64,000 nucleotides of DNA from Flavobacterium sp. LMO8. GTDB lineage: Bacteria; Bacteroidota; Bacteroidia; Flavobacteriales; Flavobacteriaceae. A program made the position numbers and the translations under genes. The notes beneath the pieces were generated by a model. The model was not told the origin of the DNA, searched no databases, and saw only the letters and a list, made by a program, of their open reading frames with translations. Where the stretch lies: contig NZ_WIBJ01000027.1 of assembly GCF_009495755.1 (NCBI RefSeq), positions 52,811-116,810 on the forward strand, given 5' to 3'. Shown one piece after another: positions 1 to 7,977 of this stretch (the stretch's first letter is position 1; each line of letters opens with the position of its first letter).

Positions 1-356
1 TATTTAAAGGATTTTTAGCTATTTTCTTATTGGATATGGGAATTACGAGTGGTAAAAAATTAAAATCTTTCTTTGCTCATGGTTGGTTTCCCTTTGCTTT
101 TGCTTTATTGATTCCGTTAGTAAATGGTAGTGTTTTTGCTTGGTTGAGTGGTTTTGTAACAGATGATGTTTCCAATCGCTTCATTTTTGCAATACTTGCC
201 GCGAGTGCTTCTTACATTGCTGTTCCTGCGGCTATGAAAATAACAGTTCCAAAAGCCAATCCTGGGTTGTTTTTACCCATGGCATTAGCAATAACATTTC
301 CTGTAAATATTACGATTGGAATGCCAATCTACTTTTATATAGTTCAGTATTTTTAG
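1..356 (+). CDS. SbtA-like sodium-dependent bicarbonate permease, C-terminal part
   Basis: Partial gene: the reading frame is open from base 3, so the start lies outside the window and a TTG at base 30 is an internal leucine codon. About 117 residues remain. They are hydrophobic, with several membrane segments, and contain FLLDMGITSG and a C-terminal stretch with ALAITFPVNITIGMP. Both resemble the end of the SbtA/DUF897 family, inner-membrane permeases that take up bicarbonate with sodium in cyanobacteria. The substrate in this non-phototroph is not known. A terminator follows at 381. The family call is fairly firm; the transport role is inferred. Confidence 0.7.
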   Translation, partial: FKGFLAIFLLDMGITSGKKLKSFFAHGWFPFAFALLIPLVNGSVFAWLSGFVTDDVSNRFIFAILAASASYIAVPAAMKITVPKANPGLFLPMALAITFPVNITIGMPIYFYIVQYF

Positions 357-380
357 AGTTAATTTTTTATGTTAATCTTT

Positions 381-417
381 AACCCTTGGAATACTAAATT
401 TCAGGGGTTTTCGTTTT
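381..417 (+). terminator. Rho-independent terminator after the SbtA-like gene
   Basis: A 12-bp stem (AACCCTTGGAAT with ATTTCAGGGGTT, two G-U pairs) with a 5-base loop is followed by a T-rich run. It sits 25 bases after the stop codon of the permease gene and separates it from the archaemetzincin gene. Confidence 0.7.
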
Positions 418-435
418 AAAGTAATATTTTATTTT

Positions 436-1053
436 ATGCGAATAGTTCTCTTTTTAATTGTCTTGTTTTTATTTTCTTGCCAATCTAACAAAACCCAAAA
501 GTTAACCGTTGGCATTCAACCTTATGGCATATTTCCAGAAGATAAAACTGACACTATCGCTAAGACAATTGCCGATTTTTATAAGATTAAAACGGTTATT
601 CTTCCTGCTAAAGAATTATATAAAGAAGCTTTTACAGAAGTGAAATCACCACGTTATCGTGCAGATAAAATGATTAATTTACAGAAAAAGAATAAAGTAG
701 ATTCGTTAGATTTTGTTTTAGGATTAACCACTAAAGATATTTCGGTTACCAAAAAAGACAAGTGGGGAAAAATAAAAACCCCAACCTACAAATATGCGGA
801 TTGGGGAATTATGGGTTTGGCCTATTGCCCTGGAAATAGTTGTATTGTTTCAACTTTTCGAATTAAGCATCCCAATTCAAAAACACATTTTACACGTTTT
901 AAAAAAGTTGCGGTTCATGAATTTGGACATAATTTAGGATTACCCCATTGTCCTGATATAACTTGCGTTATGACTGATGCTGTGGAAAGCGTGAAAACTA
1001 TTGATAATGCGAAATTGGCGTTGTGTGGGAAATGTAAAGCGCAATTTAATTAA
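436..1053 (+). CDS. Archaemetzincin-type zinc metalloprotease, lipoprotein
   Basis: 205 residues. The N-terminus is a lipoprotein signal with lipobox LFSC (Cys15), so the protein is expected to be anchored in the cell envelope. The catalytic signature HEFGHNLGLPHC lies at 161-172 and fits the archaemetzincin form HExxHxxGxxHC, in which three His bind the catalytic zinc. Cys172, Cys177, Cys197 and Cys200 match the second, structural zinc site of that family. It is a predicted peptidase of unknown substrate. Its 3' end overlaps the convergent maleate isomerase gene by 4 bases, so the two may influence each other's 3' ends. Family confidence is high. Confidence 0.88.
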   Translation: MRIVLFLIVLFLFSCQSNKTQKLTVGIQPYGIFPEDKTDTIAKTIADFYKIKTVILPAKELYKEAFTEVKSPRYRADKMINLQKKNKVDSLDFVLGLTTKDISVTKKDKWGKIKTPTYKYADWGIMGLAYCPGNSCIVSTFRIKHPNSKTHFTRFKKVAVHEFGHNLGLPHCPDITCVMTDAVESVKTIDNAKLALCGKCKAQFN

Positions 1054-1796
1054 TACTTCCCACTCAATAATTCGCCTCCAATAGCTGATTTGGCTTCGAT
1101 TCCTAATTTTTTCATCATTTCATAGGTCGTACAAACGGCAGCTGAAGTCACAGGAATTCCACATTCCGCTTGAATTAAATCAATCGCTTCTAATGATGGC
1201 ATTTGCACACAAGCCGAAGCAACTAATACATCCACATCAGTTAAATCCAATTGTTTGTAAATTTCTAATAAATTCATTGGATTTTGAGCCGCAACTTCTA
1301 AATTGTCTGGAATTTCTAAAGCAATACTTTGTTTCACTTTAATACCTTGATTTTCGATATAATCGACCACCATATCCGTTAACGGTCGCATATAAGGTGT
1401 AATAATTGAAATTTGTTTCGCACCTAAAACCTTTAATCCGTTAATCAAAGCACCAGCCGAAGTTACAATAGGAGTAGGGAAGTCATTCGCCACCGTTTCT
1501 TGATGTAAATTTACTTCCGAAACGCAATGATAACCGCGTCCCATACTCATAATTGCTACTAAACATGCATAACCCATTACATCTACGTGAGCGTCAGAAA
1601 GTTCTTGTGCGCATTTTAAACTCATCGCATCCATAGCTTCCAATTCTTCTTTGGTTACTTTTTTCATACGCATTCTGCTGCTGTGAAAAGTGAAACGTTC
1701 TGGTAAAATGGTTTCACGAGAACGGAAAATTGCTGGTATTTCGGTTTCCATCGTTACGTTTGAGGATGGAACTATTTGGCCTATTCTAAATTTCAT
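1050..1796 (-). CDS. Maleate cis-trans isomerase (Asp/Glu racemase superfamily)
   Basis: 248 residues, the usual length for maleate isomerase, which converts maleate to fumarate. Two conserved cysteines sit where the family needs them: Cys78 in GYACLVA and Cys196 in ASACVQM, which corresponds well with the Cys76/Cys194 pair of the Nocardia enzyme. The motif SSNVTMETE near the N-terminus binds a carboxylate in this family. It is the last gene of the minus-strand aromatic operon, after a fumarylacetoacetate hydrolase-family gene, and would feed the ring-cleavage product into the TCA cycle. The related arylmalonate decarboxylases are less likely because both cysteines and the context favour the isomerase. 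Confidence 0.85.
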   Translation of the reverse strand: MKFRIGQIVPSSNVTMETEIPAIFRSRETILPERFTFHSSRMRMKKVTKEELEAMDAMSLKCAQELSDAHVDVMGYACLVAIMSMGRGYHCVSEVNLHQETVANDFPTPIVTSAGALINGLKVLGAKQISIITPYMRPLTDMVVDYIENQGIKVKQSIALEIPDNLEVAAQNPMNLLEIYKQLDLTDVDVLVASACVQMPSLEAIDLIQAECGIPVTSAAVCTTYEMMKKLGIEAKSAIGGELLSGKY

Positions 1797-1873
1797 GTTT
1801 AAAAGTTTAAGGTTAAAAAGTTTAAAAGTTGCTCAAAAACTGAACACTTAAAACTGTTTACTGAACACTAAAT

Positions 1874-2803
1874 CTATAATTCTTTAATTGTATTTACTAT
1901 TGTACCAATTCCTTCAACTGTAGCTTCCACCACATCTCCATCGTACATCCATTCTTGTGGGTCGCGACCTGCGCCAACGCCTGCTGGAGTTCCTGTTGCG
2001 ATGATGTCGCCAGCTTCTATAGTGAAAACGGTACTTAAATCTTCAATTAAGTCGTTGATATTGAAAAGCATGAATTTGGTATTCGAATTTTGTTTTTCAA
2101 CTCCGTTTACTTTTAATGATAAATTCAAGTTGTGTGGATTTTCGATTTCGTCTTTTGTTACGATAACGGGTCCCATTGGAGCAAAAGTATCTTGTCCTTT
2201 AGAAACAATCCATTGTCCTTCTCTTCGACAATCACGAGCAGAAATGTCGTTGATAACAGTATATCCAAAAACATAATCTAATGCTTCAGATTTTGACACG
2301 TATTTGCCTTTCTTTGAGATAATTACAGCTAATTCACATTCCCAATCTAATTGCAAAGTCAACTTGGTATTTTTGATAATTTCAGTATTTGTAGCAGTAA
2401 CCGTTGTTGGTGGTTTTGAGAAGATAATAGGTTTTGTTGGAAGCTTTCCAGTTGTGTCTAAAGTACGAGCGCTTTCTGCTACGTGTTCTGTATAATTCAA
2501 CCCAATTCCAATGATGTTTTTTCTTGGTTTTTCGATGGGAGCCAAAATCGTTACTTCGTCCATTTCATAAGCGATTTCTTCGAAGAAATTCTCAGGTGTT
2601 TCCGCAATCATTTCTGAGATTTCTGGAATAATTTCAAATCCCATATCAATTAATTCCAACATATCATTAGGTAACGGAAAATTGGAAACATCCCCAAAAT
2701 CCTGCATATCGATGACTTGGTTGTTATGAATGAAGCCTAAACGTGGCTCATTGTTGACACGTTGCATTGCAACGTCTGTACATTTGTAAGTAAGTAGTTT
2801 CAT
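1874..2803 (-). CDS. Fumarylacetoacetate hydrolase-family ring-fission hydrolase
   Basis: 309 residues with a full FAH fold in the C-terminal two thirds. Metal ligands are visible: Glu155 and Glu157 in WECELAV and Asp186 in NDISARD, with the GTPAGVG turn near residue 270. Such enzymes cleave acylpyruvates. With a gentisate dioxygenase-like gene upstream and maleate isomerase downstream, the likely reaction is direct hydrolysis of maleylpyruvate, or of maleamylpyruvate if the ring substrate is 5-hydroxyanthranilate, giving pyruvate plus maleate or maleamate. No glutathione-type maleylpyruvate isomerase is present, which supports direct hydrolysis. The exact substrate is inferred from context. 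Confidence 0.8.
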   Translation of the reverse strand: MKLLTYKCTDVAMQRVNNEPRLGFIHNNQVIDMQDFGDVSNFPLPNDMLELIDMGFEIIPEISEMIAETPENFFEEIAYEMDEVTILAPIEKPRKNIIGIGLNYTEHVAESARTLDTTGKLPTKPIIFSKPPTTVTATNTEIIKNTKLTLQLDWECELAVIISKKGKYVSKSEALDYVFGYTVINDISARDCRREGQWIVSKGQDTFAPMGPVIVTKDEIENPHNLNLSLKVNGVEKQNSNTKFMLFNINDLIEDLSTVFTIEAGDIIATGTPAGVGAGRDPQEWMYDGDVVEATVEGIGTIVNTIKEL

Positions 2804-2837
2804 ATTTTATTATTTGTTATAAAATGCTTAAACGTTG

Positions 2838-2858
2838 AGACAAGGCAATGCCTTGTCT
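2838..2858. repeat. Short palindromic intergenic element
   Basis: AGACAAGGC, a 3-base spacer, then GCCTTGTCT: a perfect 9-bp inverted repeat in the gap between the FAH-family and dioxygenase genes. It probably forms an mRNA hairpin inside the operon and looks like the dispersed palindromes common in Flavobacterium genomes. Confidence 0.55.
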
Positions 2859-2861
2859 GTA

Positions 2862-3971
2862 CTATATCGATTGATGTCCGTTGTTTTCTGTTAATTCTCT
2901 TCCTTGAAATAATCCTAATTTCTCAATCACTGGTAAATCGTTGAAATTGAATAAGCAAGCATCTTCAGTTTCAGATAAGTTATGATGCTCATGCCAAGCC
3001 CAACTTGGAACACAAAAAATATCTCGTTCTTTCCAATCGAAACGTTCTCCATTAATAATTGAATAACCTTTTCCTTTGGCGCATTGGTAAACAAAAGAAC
3101 CTGTATGTTTATGTGCTTTTCCTTTGAAGCCTGCTGGTAATAATTGCATCGCTGCTCCCATAGTTTGCATTACGTGTCCGCCAGTTAATGGATTCGAATA
3201 TTGCATAAAAATGCCATCAAACGGATTAACTTCATTGACTTTTTGTGCTTCTAATAAGGCTGGATAAACGTTTTTCCAAGAATATTTGAATAGTGGAGAA
3301 TACGGTTTATCCCAAGTTTTATCTGCTGGAATCAATCCTGCACAACCATAAGTAATAGGCGAGAAGTTTAATGGTTTTACCAATTCTTGCTTGCCATCAT
3401 AAACCGCATAATCATTCGCTTCCAAAGCATTCACTAACGGAATATCCAAACCGTCTTGCCAAATACAGGTTTTTCCACCTTCTTCCACACCATGCTCATG
3501 CCAAGTGGAATTTGGGGTAATCACAAAATCATTCACTTCTAGCATGATTTTATTGCCATCTACCACCGTATAACCTTTTTCACCTTCCATAATAAAACGT
3601 AGGGCAGAAGCACGATGACGATGAGCCGAAGTAAATTCGCCAGGTCGGGTTACTTGAATTCCAGTGTATAACCAACCCACAGCAGCCGAAACATCTTTGC
3701 GTTTGTCGTTTACTAAATAAACCACGCGTCTTCCAGCTTGTTCTGGTGTTACTAATTCGGATGATTTTAGTACTAATTCACGTAAATCGTCATATTTCCA
3801 TAACATAGGAACCGAAGAAGAACGTGGTTCCCAAGGTTCAATATCATTAGCGACTGTCCATAAGGCACCAGCGCCAAGGGTTTCTAATTCTTTATAATAG
3901 GCTTTTAGTTCATCGGAATCTTGAACTCTTGCTCTTCCGTATTGGTCGTCTGAAAAATTATTTGTTTCCAT
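2862..3971 (-). CDS. Gentisate 1,2-dioxygenase-family bicupin ring-cleavage enzyme
   Basis: 369 residues with two cupin domains. The N-terminal cupin carries the iron ligands His117 and His119 (AHRHRASALRFIMEG) and a second HEH at 158-160. The C-terminal cupin has AHKHTG (His287, His289) and WHEHH (His327, His329). Length and motifs fit gentisate 1,2-dioxygenase, a cytoplasmic Fe(II) enzyme that opens the ring between the carboxyl carbon and the neighbouring substituted carbon. In this operon a CoA ligase and a monooxygenase similar to those for 2-aminobenzoate point to 5-hydroxyanthranilate as the substrate, in which case the product would be an amide. Gentisate itself remains possible. Confidence 0.82.
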   Translation of the reverse strand: METNNFSDDQYGRARVQDSDELKAYYKELETLGAGALWTVANDIEPWEPRSSSVPMLWKYDDLRELVLKSSELVTPEQAGRRVVYLVNDKRKDVSAAVGWLYTGIQVTRPGEFTSAHRHRASALRFIMEGEKGYTVVDGNKIMLEVNDFVITPNSTWHEHGVEEGGKTCIWQDGLDIPLVNALEANDYAVYDGKQELVKPLNFSPITYGCAGLIPADKTWDKPYSPLFKYSWKNVYPALLEAQKVNEVNPFDGIFMQYSNPLTGGHVMQTMGAAMQLLPAGFKGKAHKHTGSFVYQCAKGKGYSIINGERFDWKERDIFCVPSWAWHEHHNLSETEDACLFNFNDLPVIEKLGLFQGRELTENNGHQSI

Positions 3972-3979
3972 AGTAAGTT

Positions 3980-4009
3980 GTCTTAATACTTAATTCTCTA
4001 GTCTTAATA
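3980..4009. repeat. Intergenic repeat copy 1 (pair with 5456-5485)
   Basis: The gap before the nitrilase gene holds GTCTTAATACTTAATTCT followed by a second TCTTAATACT. An almost identical arrangement (GTCTTGATACTTAATTCT, then TCTTAATACT) lies before the CoA ligase gene at 5456-5485. The function is unknown; both copies sit between genes of the same operon. Confidence 0.5.
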
Positions 4010-4990
4010 CTATTTTTTATTAAACTCTTCGTGATTATCAATAAACGTGATTTTTCGAGTCGGAGCTGTGTTTACACGTAAATCGAAAATATCAAATCGG
4101 TTGTAATGACCTAAAATATCGTGCATTTGTTTGGGTTGGATGCATTTTGCTAAATCAATTTCAGCATACACCATTCCTTCTTCGTCGATTAGTGGTTGTC
4201 CTATGACAGCGCCATTTGGACCTATAAATCCAGAGAAAGCCGAACTTTTTCTATCTAACAATTCATCAACATTAGGAACATCAGCACGTAAAGTATCTTT
4301 GATTTCTTGCGAAATAGTCGAACAAGAAACAATCGTAAATAATTTCCCTTCAAACGAATGCGCTGCGGCACGAATTTTAATCGCCTCCGCCATATCGTAA
4401 TCAGGTGGCGCTACAGGAAGTGAAATGTAATTCGCAATATGAATCAATTCGCCTTGAGAAAGTAGCGTAAAACGCGCTAATGTATTTGTGTTTTCGCCAC
4501 AAGCTAAGGTTCCGATGGGACCAATTTCTGTATTGTACACTTTTAAGGATGAACCATCACCGGAAGACCAGGTTAGTTTTTCCGCCCATGTTGGGACTAA
4601 CTTTCTGTGTTTTCCAACGATAACGCCTTTGTTGTCGATGATTAAATTGGTATTGTAAATTTCGCCATAGCTTTTCCCTCGTTCGTTGATACCCATCACA
4701 ATGTGAATATCATTGTCTTTGGCAGCTAAGCAAAGTTTCTTGATTTCTGGACCTGCTACGTCAACCGAATTTTTATACAATTCTTCATACCATTTACTGC
4801 CTTGAACAGGAGTCATAATCCAATTCCAATAAGGATATCCAGCGATAAAAACTTCTGGAAAAGCGATTAATTTTGCTCCGTTATTACTAGCTTCTTTAAT
4901 GAAAGAAATGGCTTTGTCTACTGTTTTTTCTACATTAAGAAATACAGGAGAAGTTTGAACGGTTGCGGCTTTGAATTTTTTGAATTCCAT
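4010..4990 (-). CDS. Nitrilase-superfamily carbon-nitrogen hydrolase
   Basis: 326 residues with the complete Glu-Lys-Cys triad: Glu46 in FPEVFIAGYPYW, Lys130 in HRKLVPTW and Cys164 in LACGENTNT. These cytoplasmic enzymes hydrolyse nitriles or amides. Similarity around the triad is to the nitrilase branch. A C-N hydrolase inside a gentisate-type pathway is unexpected unless the ring-cleavage product keeps the amino group as an amide. I therefore infer that it acts as a maleamate (or maleamylpyruvate) amidase releasing ammonia, replacing the isochorismatase-type NicF used in nicotinate breakdown. A true nitrile substrate cannot be excluded. Confidence 0.75.
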   Translation of the reverse strand: MEFKKFKAATVQTSPVFLNVEKTVDKAISFIKEASNNGAKLIAFPEVFIAGYPYWNWIMTPVQGSKWYEELYKNSVDVAGPEIKKLCLAAKDNDIHIVMGINERGKSYGEIYNTNLIIDNKGVIVGKHRKLVPTWAEKLTWSSGDGSSLKVYNTEIGPIGTLACGENTNTLARFTLLSQGELIHIANYISLPVAPPDYDMAEAIKIRAAAHSFEGKLFTIVSCSTISQEIKDTLRADVPNVDELLDRKSSAFSGFIGPNGAVIGQPLIDEEGMVYAEIDLAKCIQPKQMHDILGHYNRFDIFDLRVNTAPTRKITFIDNHEEFNKK

Positions 4991-5025
4991 AGTTTATTTT
5001 GTTACACAGAGTTTCACTAAGTTTT

Positions 5026-5448
5026 TTATGAATTTAAATATATTTTGATTTTCTCTTTCATTTCATCACTAAATGGTTCTGCTTTGATGTCGTTTCTTTC
5101 TATATTGAAGGCTACGTTTACCAATGTTACTTCGCCTTCTAAAACGGTAATTTCTGATTCATTTACAAATTGAAAACCGCAGAGTATGGATGAGTTTTTT
5201 AATTCTTTTACCCAAAGTTTTTTGGTAAAGATTTCTCCCAATCTTGCTGCATTTTTGAATTGAATTTTTAAATCAACCGTCGGAATCCCATTAGTTTCGT
5301 GCATTTTTGAAAAAGGACGATCTAAGGCTTCTTCAAACCAATCTTCTACTAGACAATTTAGCATTTCTAAAAATCTTGGATAGAAGACAATTCCAGCATA
5401 ATCAACATGTTGGAAACGTACTTTTTCTTGTTTTGTGAATTGACTCAT
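5026..5448 (-). CDS. 4-hydroxybenzoyl-CoA thioesterase-family hotdog enzyme
   Basis: 140 residues, single hotdog domain. The motif HVDYAGIVFYPRF at 14-26 is the 4HBT signature, with Asp16 as the catalytic acid. It would hydrolyse an aryl-CoA thioester in the cytoplasm. In this operon the logical substrate is 5-hydroxyanthraniloyl-CoA (or gentisyl-CoA), freeing the aromatic acid for the dioxygenase. It lies between the nitrilase gene and the aryl-CoA ligase gene on the same strand with gaps under 40 bases, consistent with co-transcription. A housekeeping YbgC-type role is possible but the context argues against it. Confidence 0.8.
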   Translation of the reverse strand: MSQFTKQEKVRFQHVDYAGIVFYPRFLEMLNCLVEDWFEEALDRPFSKMHETNGIPTVDLKIQFKNAARLGEIFTKKLWVKELKNSSILCGFQFVNESEITVLEGEVTLVNVAFNIERNDIKAEPFSDEMKEKIKIYLNS

Positions 5449-5455
5449 TATATAT

Positions 5456-5485
5456 GTCTTGATACTTAATTCTTAAATCTTAATA
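5456..5485. repeat. Intergenic repeat copy 2 (pair with 3980-4009)
   Basis: Near-copy of the element before the nitrilase gene: GTCTTGATACTTAATTCT followed by TCTTAATACT. It occupies the gap between the thioesterase and CoA ligase genes. Confidence 0.5.
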
Positions 5486-5486
5486 C

Positions 5487-7076
5487 TTATTTCAACTTAA
5501 ATCGTTGTATTTTTCCAGTTTCCGTTTTTGGTAAACATTCCACGAAATTAATTACTCTTGGATATTTATACGGGGCAGCTACTTCTTTGAACCATTGTTG
5601 AATACGGTTCTTCATTACATCTGATGCTTTAGTGATATCATGTAACACAATATGCGCACAAACTAACATTCCTCGTTCTTCATCGGGTAAGCCAACCACG
5701 GCACATTCCAAAATATCTTCGTGCGTTAAAAGTACGGATTCTACTTCAATTGCCGCAATATTATAGCCAGAAGAAATAATCATATCATCGCCACGTGCCA
5801 CAAAATGAAAATACCCTTCTTCATCTTGACGAAAAATATCGCCTGTGATGTTCCAACCGTTTTCTACGTATTCTCTTTGTTTTTCTTCTCGGTTTAGGTA
5901 TTTGCATCCTGTAATTCCTCTTACTGCTAATCTTCCGGCCTCGTTTCTTGGTAATTCGTTACCTTGTTTGTCTATGATCTTGGCTTCGTAACCTGTAATC
6001 GCTTTGCCAGTTGAGCCGGGTTTCATGTTTTCTTCATTAGATGAAATAAAAATATGCAACATCTCGGTAGCACCGATTCCGTCAAATATTTTTAAGCCTG
6101 TTGCGTCAAACCAATCTTGCCAAACTTTAAACGGTAACGTTTCACCAGCAGAAACACATTTTCTTAAACTAGAAATATCGTACTCCTGAACTTTTGTTGT
6201 TATGATGCGCCAAGCAGTAGGAGCAGTGAAGCAAATCGTAATTTTAAAATCTTGAATCGCTTTCAATAACAAATCCGGACTTGGTTTTTCGATAAGAAAT
6301 GTTGAAGCTCCAAAATACATTGGAAACAAAACCAATCCGCCTAAACCAAAAGTAAATCCTAATGGCGGACTTCCTGTAAAAATATCATTTGGAGTAGGTT
6401 TTAGTGAATATTGAGGAAACGCTTCACAAATATTCAATAAATCACGATGATAATGGGCTGTCATTTTGGGTAAACCAGTAGTTCCAGAAGTGAAACCAAT
6501 CAATGCTACCGAATCCGATTTTGAATGATAATTGTCGAAAGTTTTGGGTTTAGAAGCCATTAATTCTTCTAATTGTGAATTTCCATAAAAACACGTTTGT
6601 TTTAGGAAATTTGACTTAACCAAATGGATTTCTTCTTCCAATTCCTTATCGCACAACACATGCGAAATTTCAGCACAATCGATAATTGTAGTCAATTCTT
6701 TAGAACGAAGCAATGGCATGGTTGCCACAACAATTCCTCCCGTTTTTAAAATCGCAAACCAACACGCTACCATCATTGGATTATTTGCTGAACGAATCAA
6801 AACGCGATTACCAGATTGTAATCCTAAATCATCTACCAAAACATGTGCAATTTGATTCACTTTTTCAAATAAATCTTGATACGTCCAAGTTTCCTCAAAC
6901 GTGCGAATACAAATGTTATTTCCACGACCTTCTCGAATATGGCTATCTAACAATCTTTCTACACAATTCAGTATTTCAGGTTGTTGGAATTGTGGTAAAT
7001 CCAAAAAAGTATATTCTGGTTGTAATTCCAGAGTAGGTAAGCTATTGTGAGCGAAATTATCTTCGTAATTTTTCAT
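5487..7076 (-). CDS. 2-aminobenzoate/benzoate-type aryl-CoA ligase
   Basis: 529 residues, a typical AMP-forming acyl-CoA synthetase. The phosphate-binding motif FTSGTTGLPK is at 195-204 and the catalytic lysine of the C-terminal PKTETGKIQR motif is Lys522. The stretch after the P-loop (MTAHYHRDLL) resembles 2-aminobenzoate-CoA ligases. The enzyme would activate anthranilate to anthraniloyl-CoA with ATP and CoA, the first step of the pathway in this operon. Its start overlaps the stop of the upstream hydrolase gene by 4 bases, showing tight translational coupling. Specificity for the 2-amino acid is inferred from similarity and from the neighbouring monooxygenase-reductase. Confidence 0.82.
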   Translation of the reverse strand: MKNYEDNFAHNSLPTLELQPEYTFLDLPQFQQPEILNCVERLLDSHIREGRGNNICIRTFEETWTYQDLFEKVNQIAHVLVDDLGLQSGNRVLIRSANNPMMVACWFAILKTGGIVVATMPLLRSKELTTIIDCAEISHVLCDKELEEEIHLVKSNFLKQTCFYGNSQLEELMASKPKTFDNYHSKSDSVALIGFTSGTTGLPKMTAHYHRDLLNICEAFPQYSLKPTPNDIFTGSPPLGFTFGLGGLVLFPMYFGASTFLIEKPSPDLLLKAIQDFKITICFTAPTAWRIITTKVQEYDISSLRKCVSAGETLPFKVWQDWFDATGLKIFDGIGATEMLHIFISSNEENMKPGSTGKAITGYEAKIIDKQGNELPRNEAGRLAVRGITGCKYLNREEKQREYVENGWNITGDIFRQDEEGYFHFVARGDDMIISSGYNIAAIEVESVLLTHEDILECAVVGLPDEERGMLVCAHIVLHDITKASDVMKNRIQQWFKEVAAPYKYPRVINFVECLPKTETGKIQRFKLK

Positions 7077-7975
7077 TTCTTTAAAAATTCTTGAATTGAA
7101 TTTAAATAAATTTCTTTAGAATCAAGCCATCCATAATGGGCGCATTTATCTAAAATAATTAAATCTGAATTTGGAAAAGTAGCGTTTATTTCTTTGGCAG
7201 TTTCAGTTGAAATTATGTCGTTTTTGCCTTGAATGACGAGAACTGGATTTTTGAATTTTTTAAATTCTTTACTACAATCAAACTTGATTTTTTGTAAATT
7301 TTCAAATACTAAACTATTAATTTCAAAATTAATTTGAGTTAATCGTTTTGCTATAATTGACGCATTGGTTTTATCGTAAACATAAGCATTAGCAATAATA
7401 TTTGCTCTTGCTTCTAACAACTCTTTAGTTCTATCACCTGAATTAAATTTTTCTTGAATTAGAGCTAAACTATCATTTTCAGATTTTGTGAGGTTGTTAT
7501 TCATTCTTTCAGAAACATATTCTAAAAACTTCAGGTTGACACCTCCAGAAGAAGATAAAATTAGTTTATCAATAGCTTCTGGATGTTTAAAGGCGTAATA
7601 AGTTCCCAAAATTCCTCCAAACGAATGTCCAAAAATTGTCCATTTTTGAATTTTTAGATGTTTTCTTAAAATTTCAATATCATCAACCATTAAATCCATA
7701 GTTATTGTTTCAGAATTCACATTATGAAGAGTTGATTTTCCTGTTCCTCTTTGATCATATATAATGGTTTGGTAACCAAATTTTGAAATTTCTTCTGCAA
7801 TGAAAGCAAAACCATCAGAATTCATTCCAGGTCCACCATTTATAATCAGTATGGGTTTTCCTTTTCCAAAGGATTTGTAATGCAATTTTGTATCACCACT
7901 TATAATAGTTTCTTCAGTTTGCCCAAAACTTAGAATACTAATAAATATAAAAGTAAGAATAATTATTTTTTTCAT
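7073..7975 (-). CDS. Alpha/beta hydrolase with signal peptide (prolyl aminopeptidase-like)
   Basis: 300 residues. An N-terminal signal peptide ending near FGQ suggests export. The fold is clear: oxyanion motif NGGPG at 46-50, DQRGTGKS at 74-81, nucleophile Ser118 in GHSFGG, a later Asp in QGKNDIIS and His in CAHYGW. NGGPG and DQRGTGKS are typical of prolyl aminopeptidases (family S33). It sits inside the aromatic operon, 2 bases after the monooxygenase gene and overlapping the ligase by 4, yet its secreted nature and its richer A/T content differ from its cytoplasmic neighbours. It may release the aromatic substrate from an ester or peptide outside the cytoplasm, or be a passenger. Confidence 0.7.
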   Translation of the reverse strand: MKKIIILTFIFISILSFGQTEETIISGDTKLHYKSFGKGKPILIINGGPGMNSDGFAFIAEEISKFGYQTIIYDQRGTGKSTLHNVNSETITMDLMVDDIEILRKHLKIQKWTIFGHSFGGILGTYYAFKHPEAIDKLILSSSGGVNLKFLEYVSERMNNNLTKSENDSLALIQEKFNSGDRTKELLEARANIIANAYVYDKTNASIIAKRLTQINFEINSLVFENLQKIKFDCSKEFKKFKNPVLVIQGKNDIISTETAKEINATFPNSDLIILDKCAHYGWLDSKEIYLNSIQEFLKK

Positions 7976-7977
7976 AA

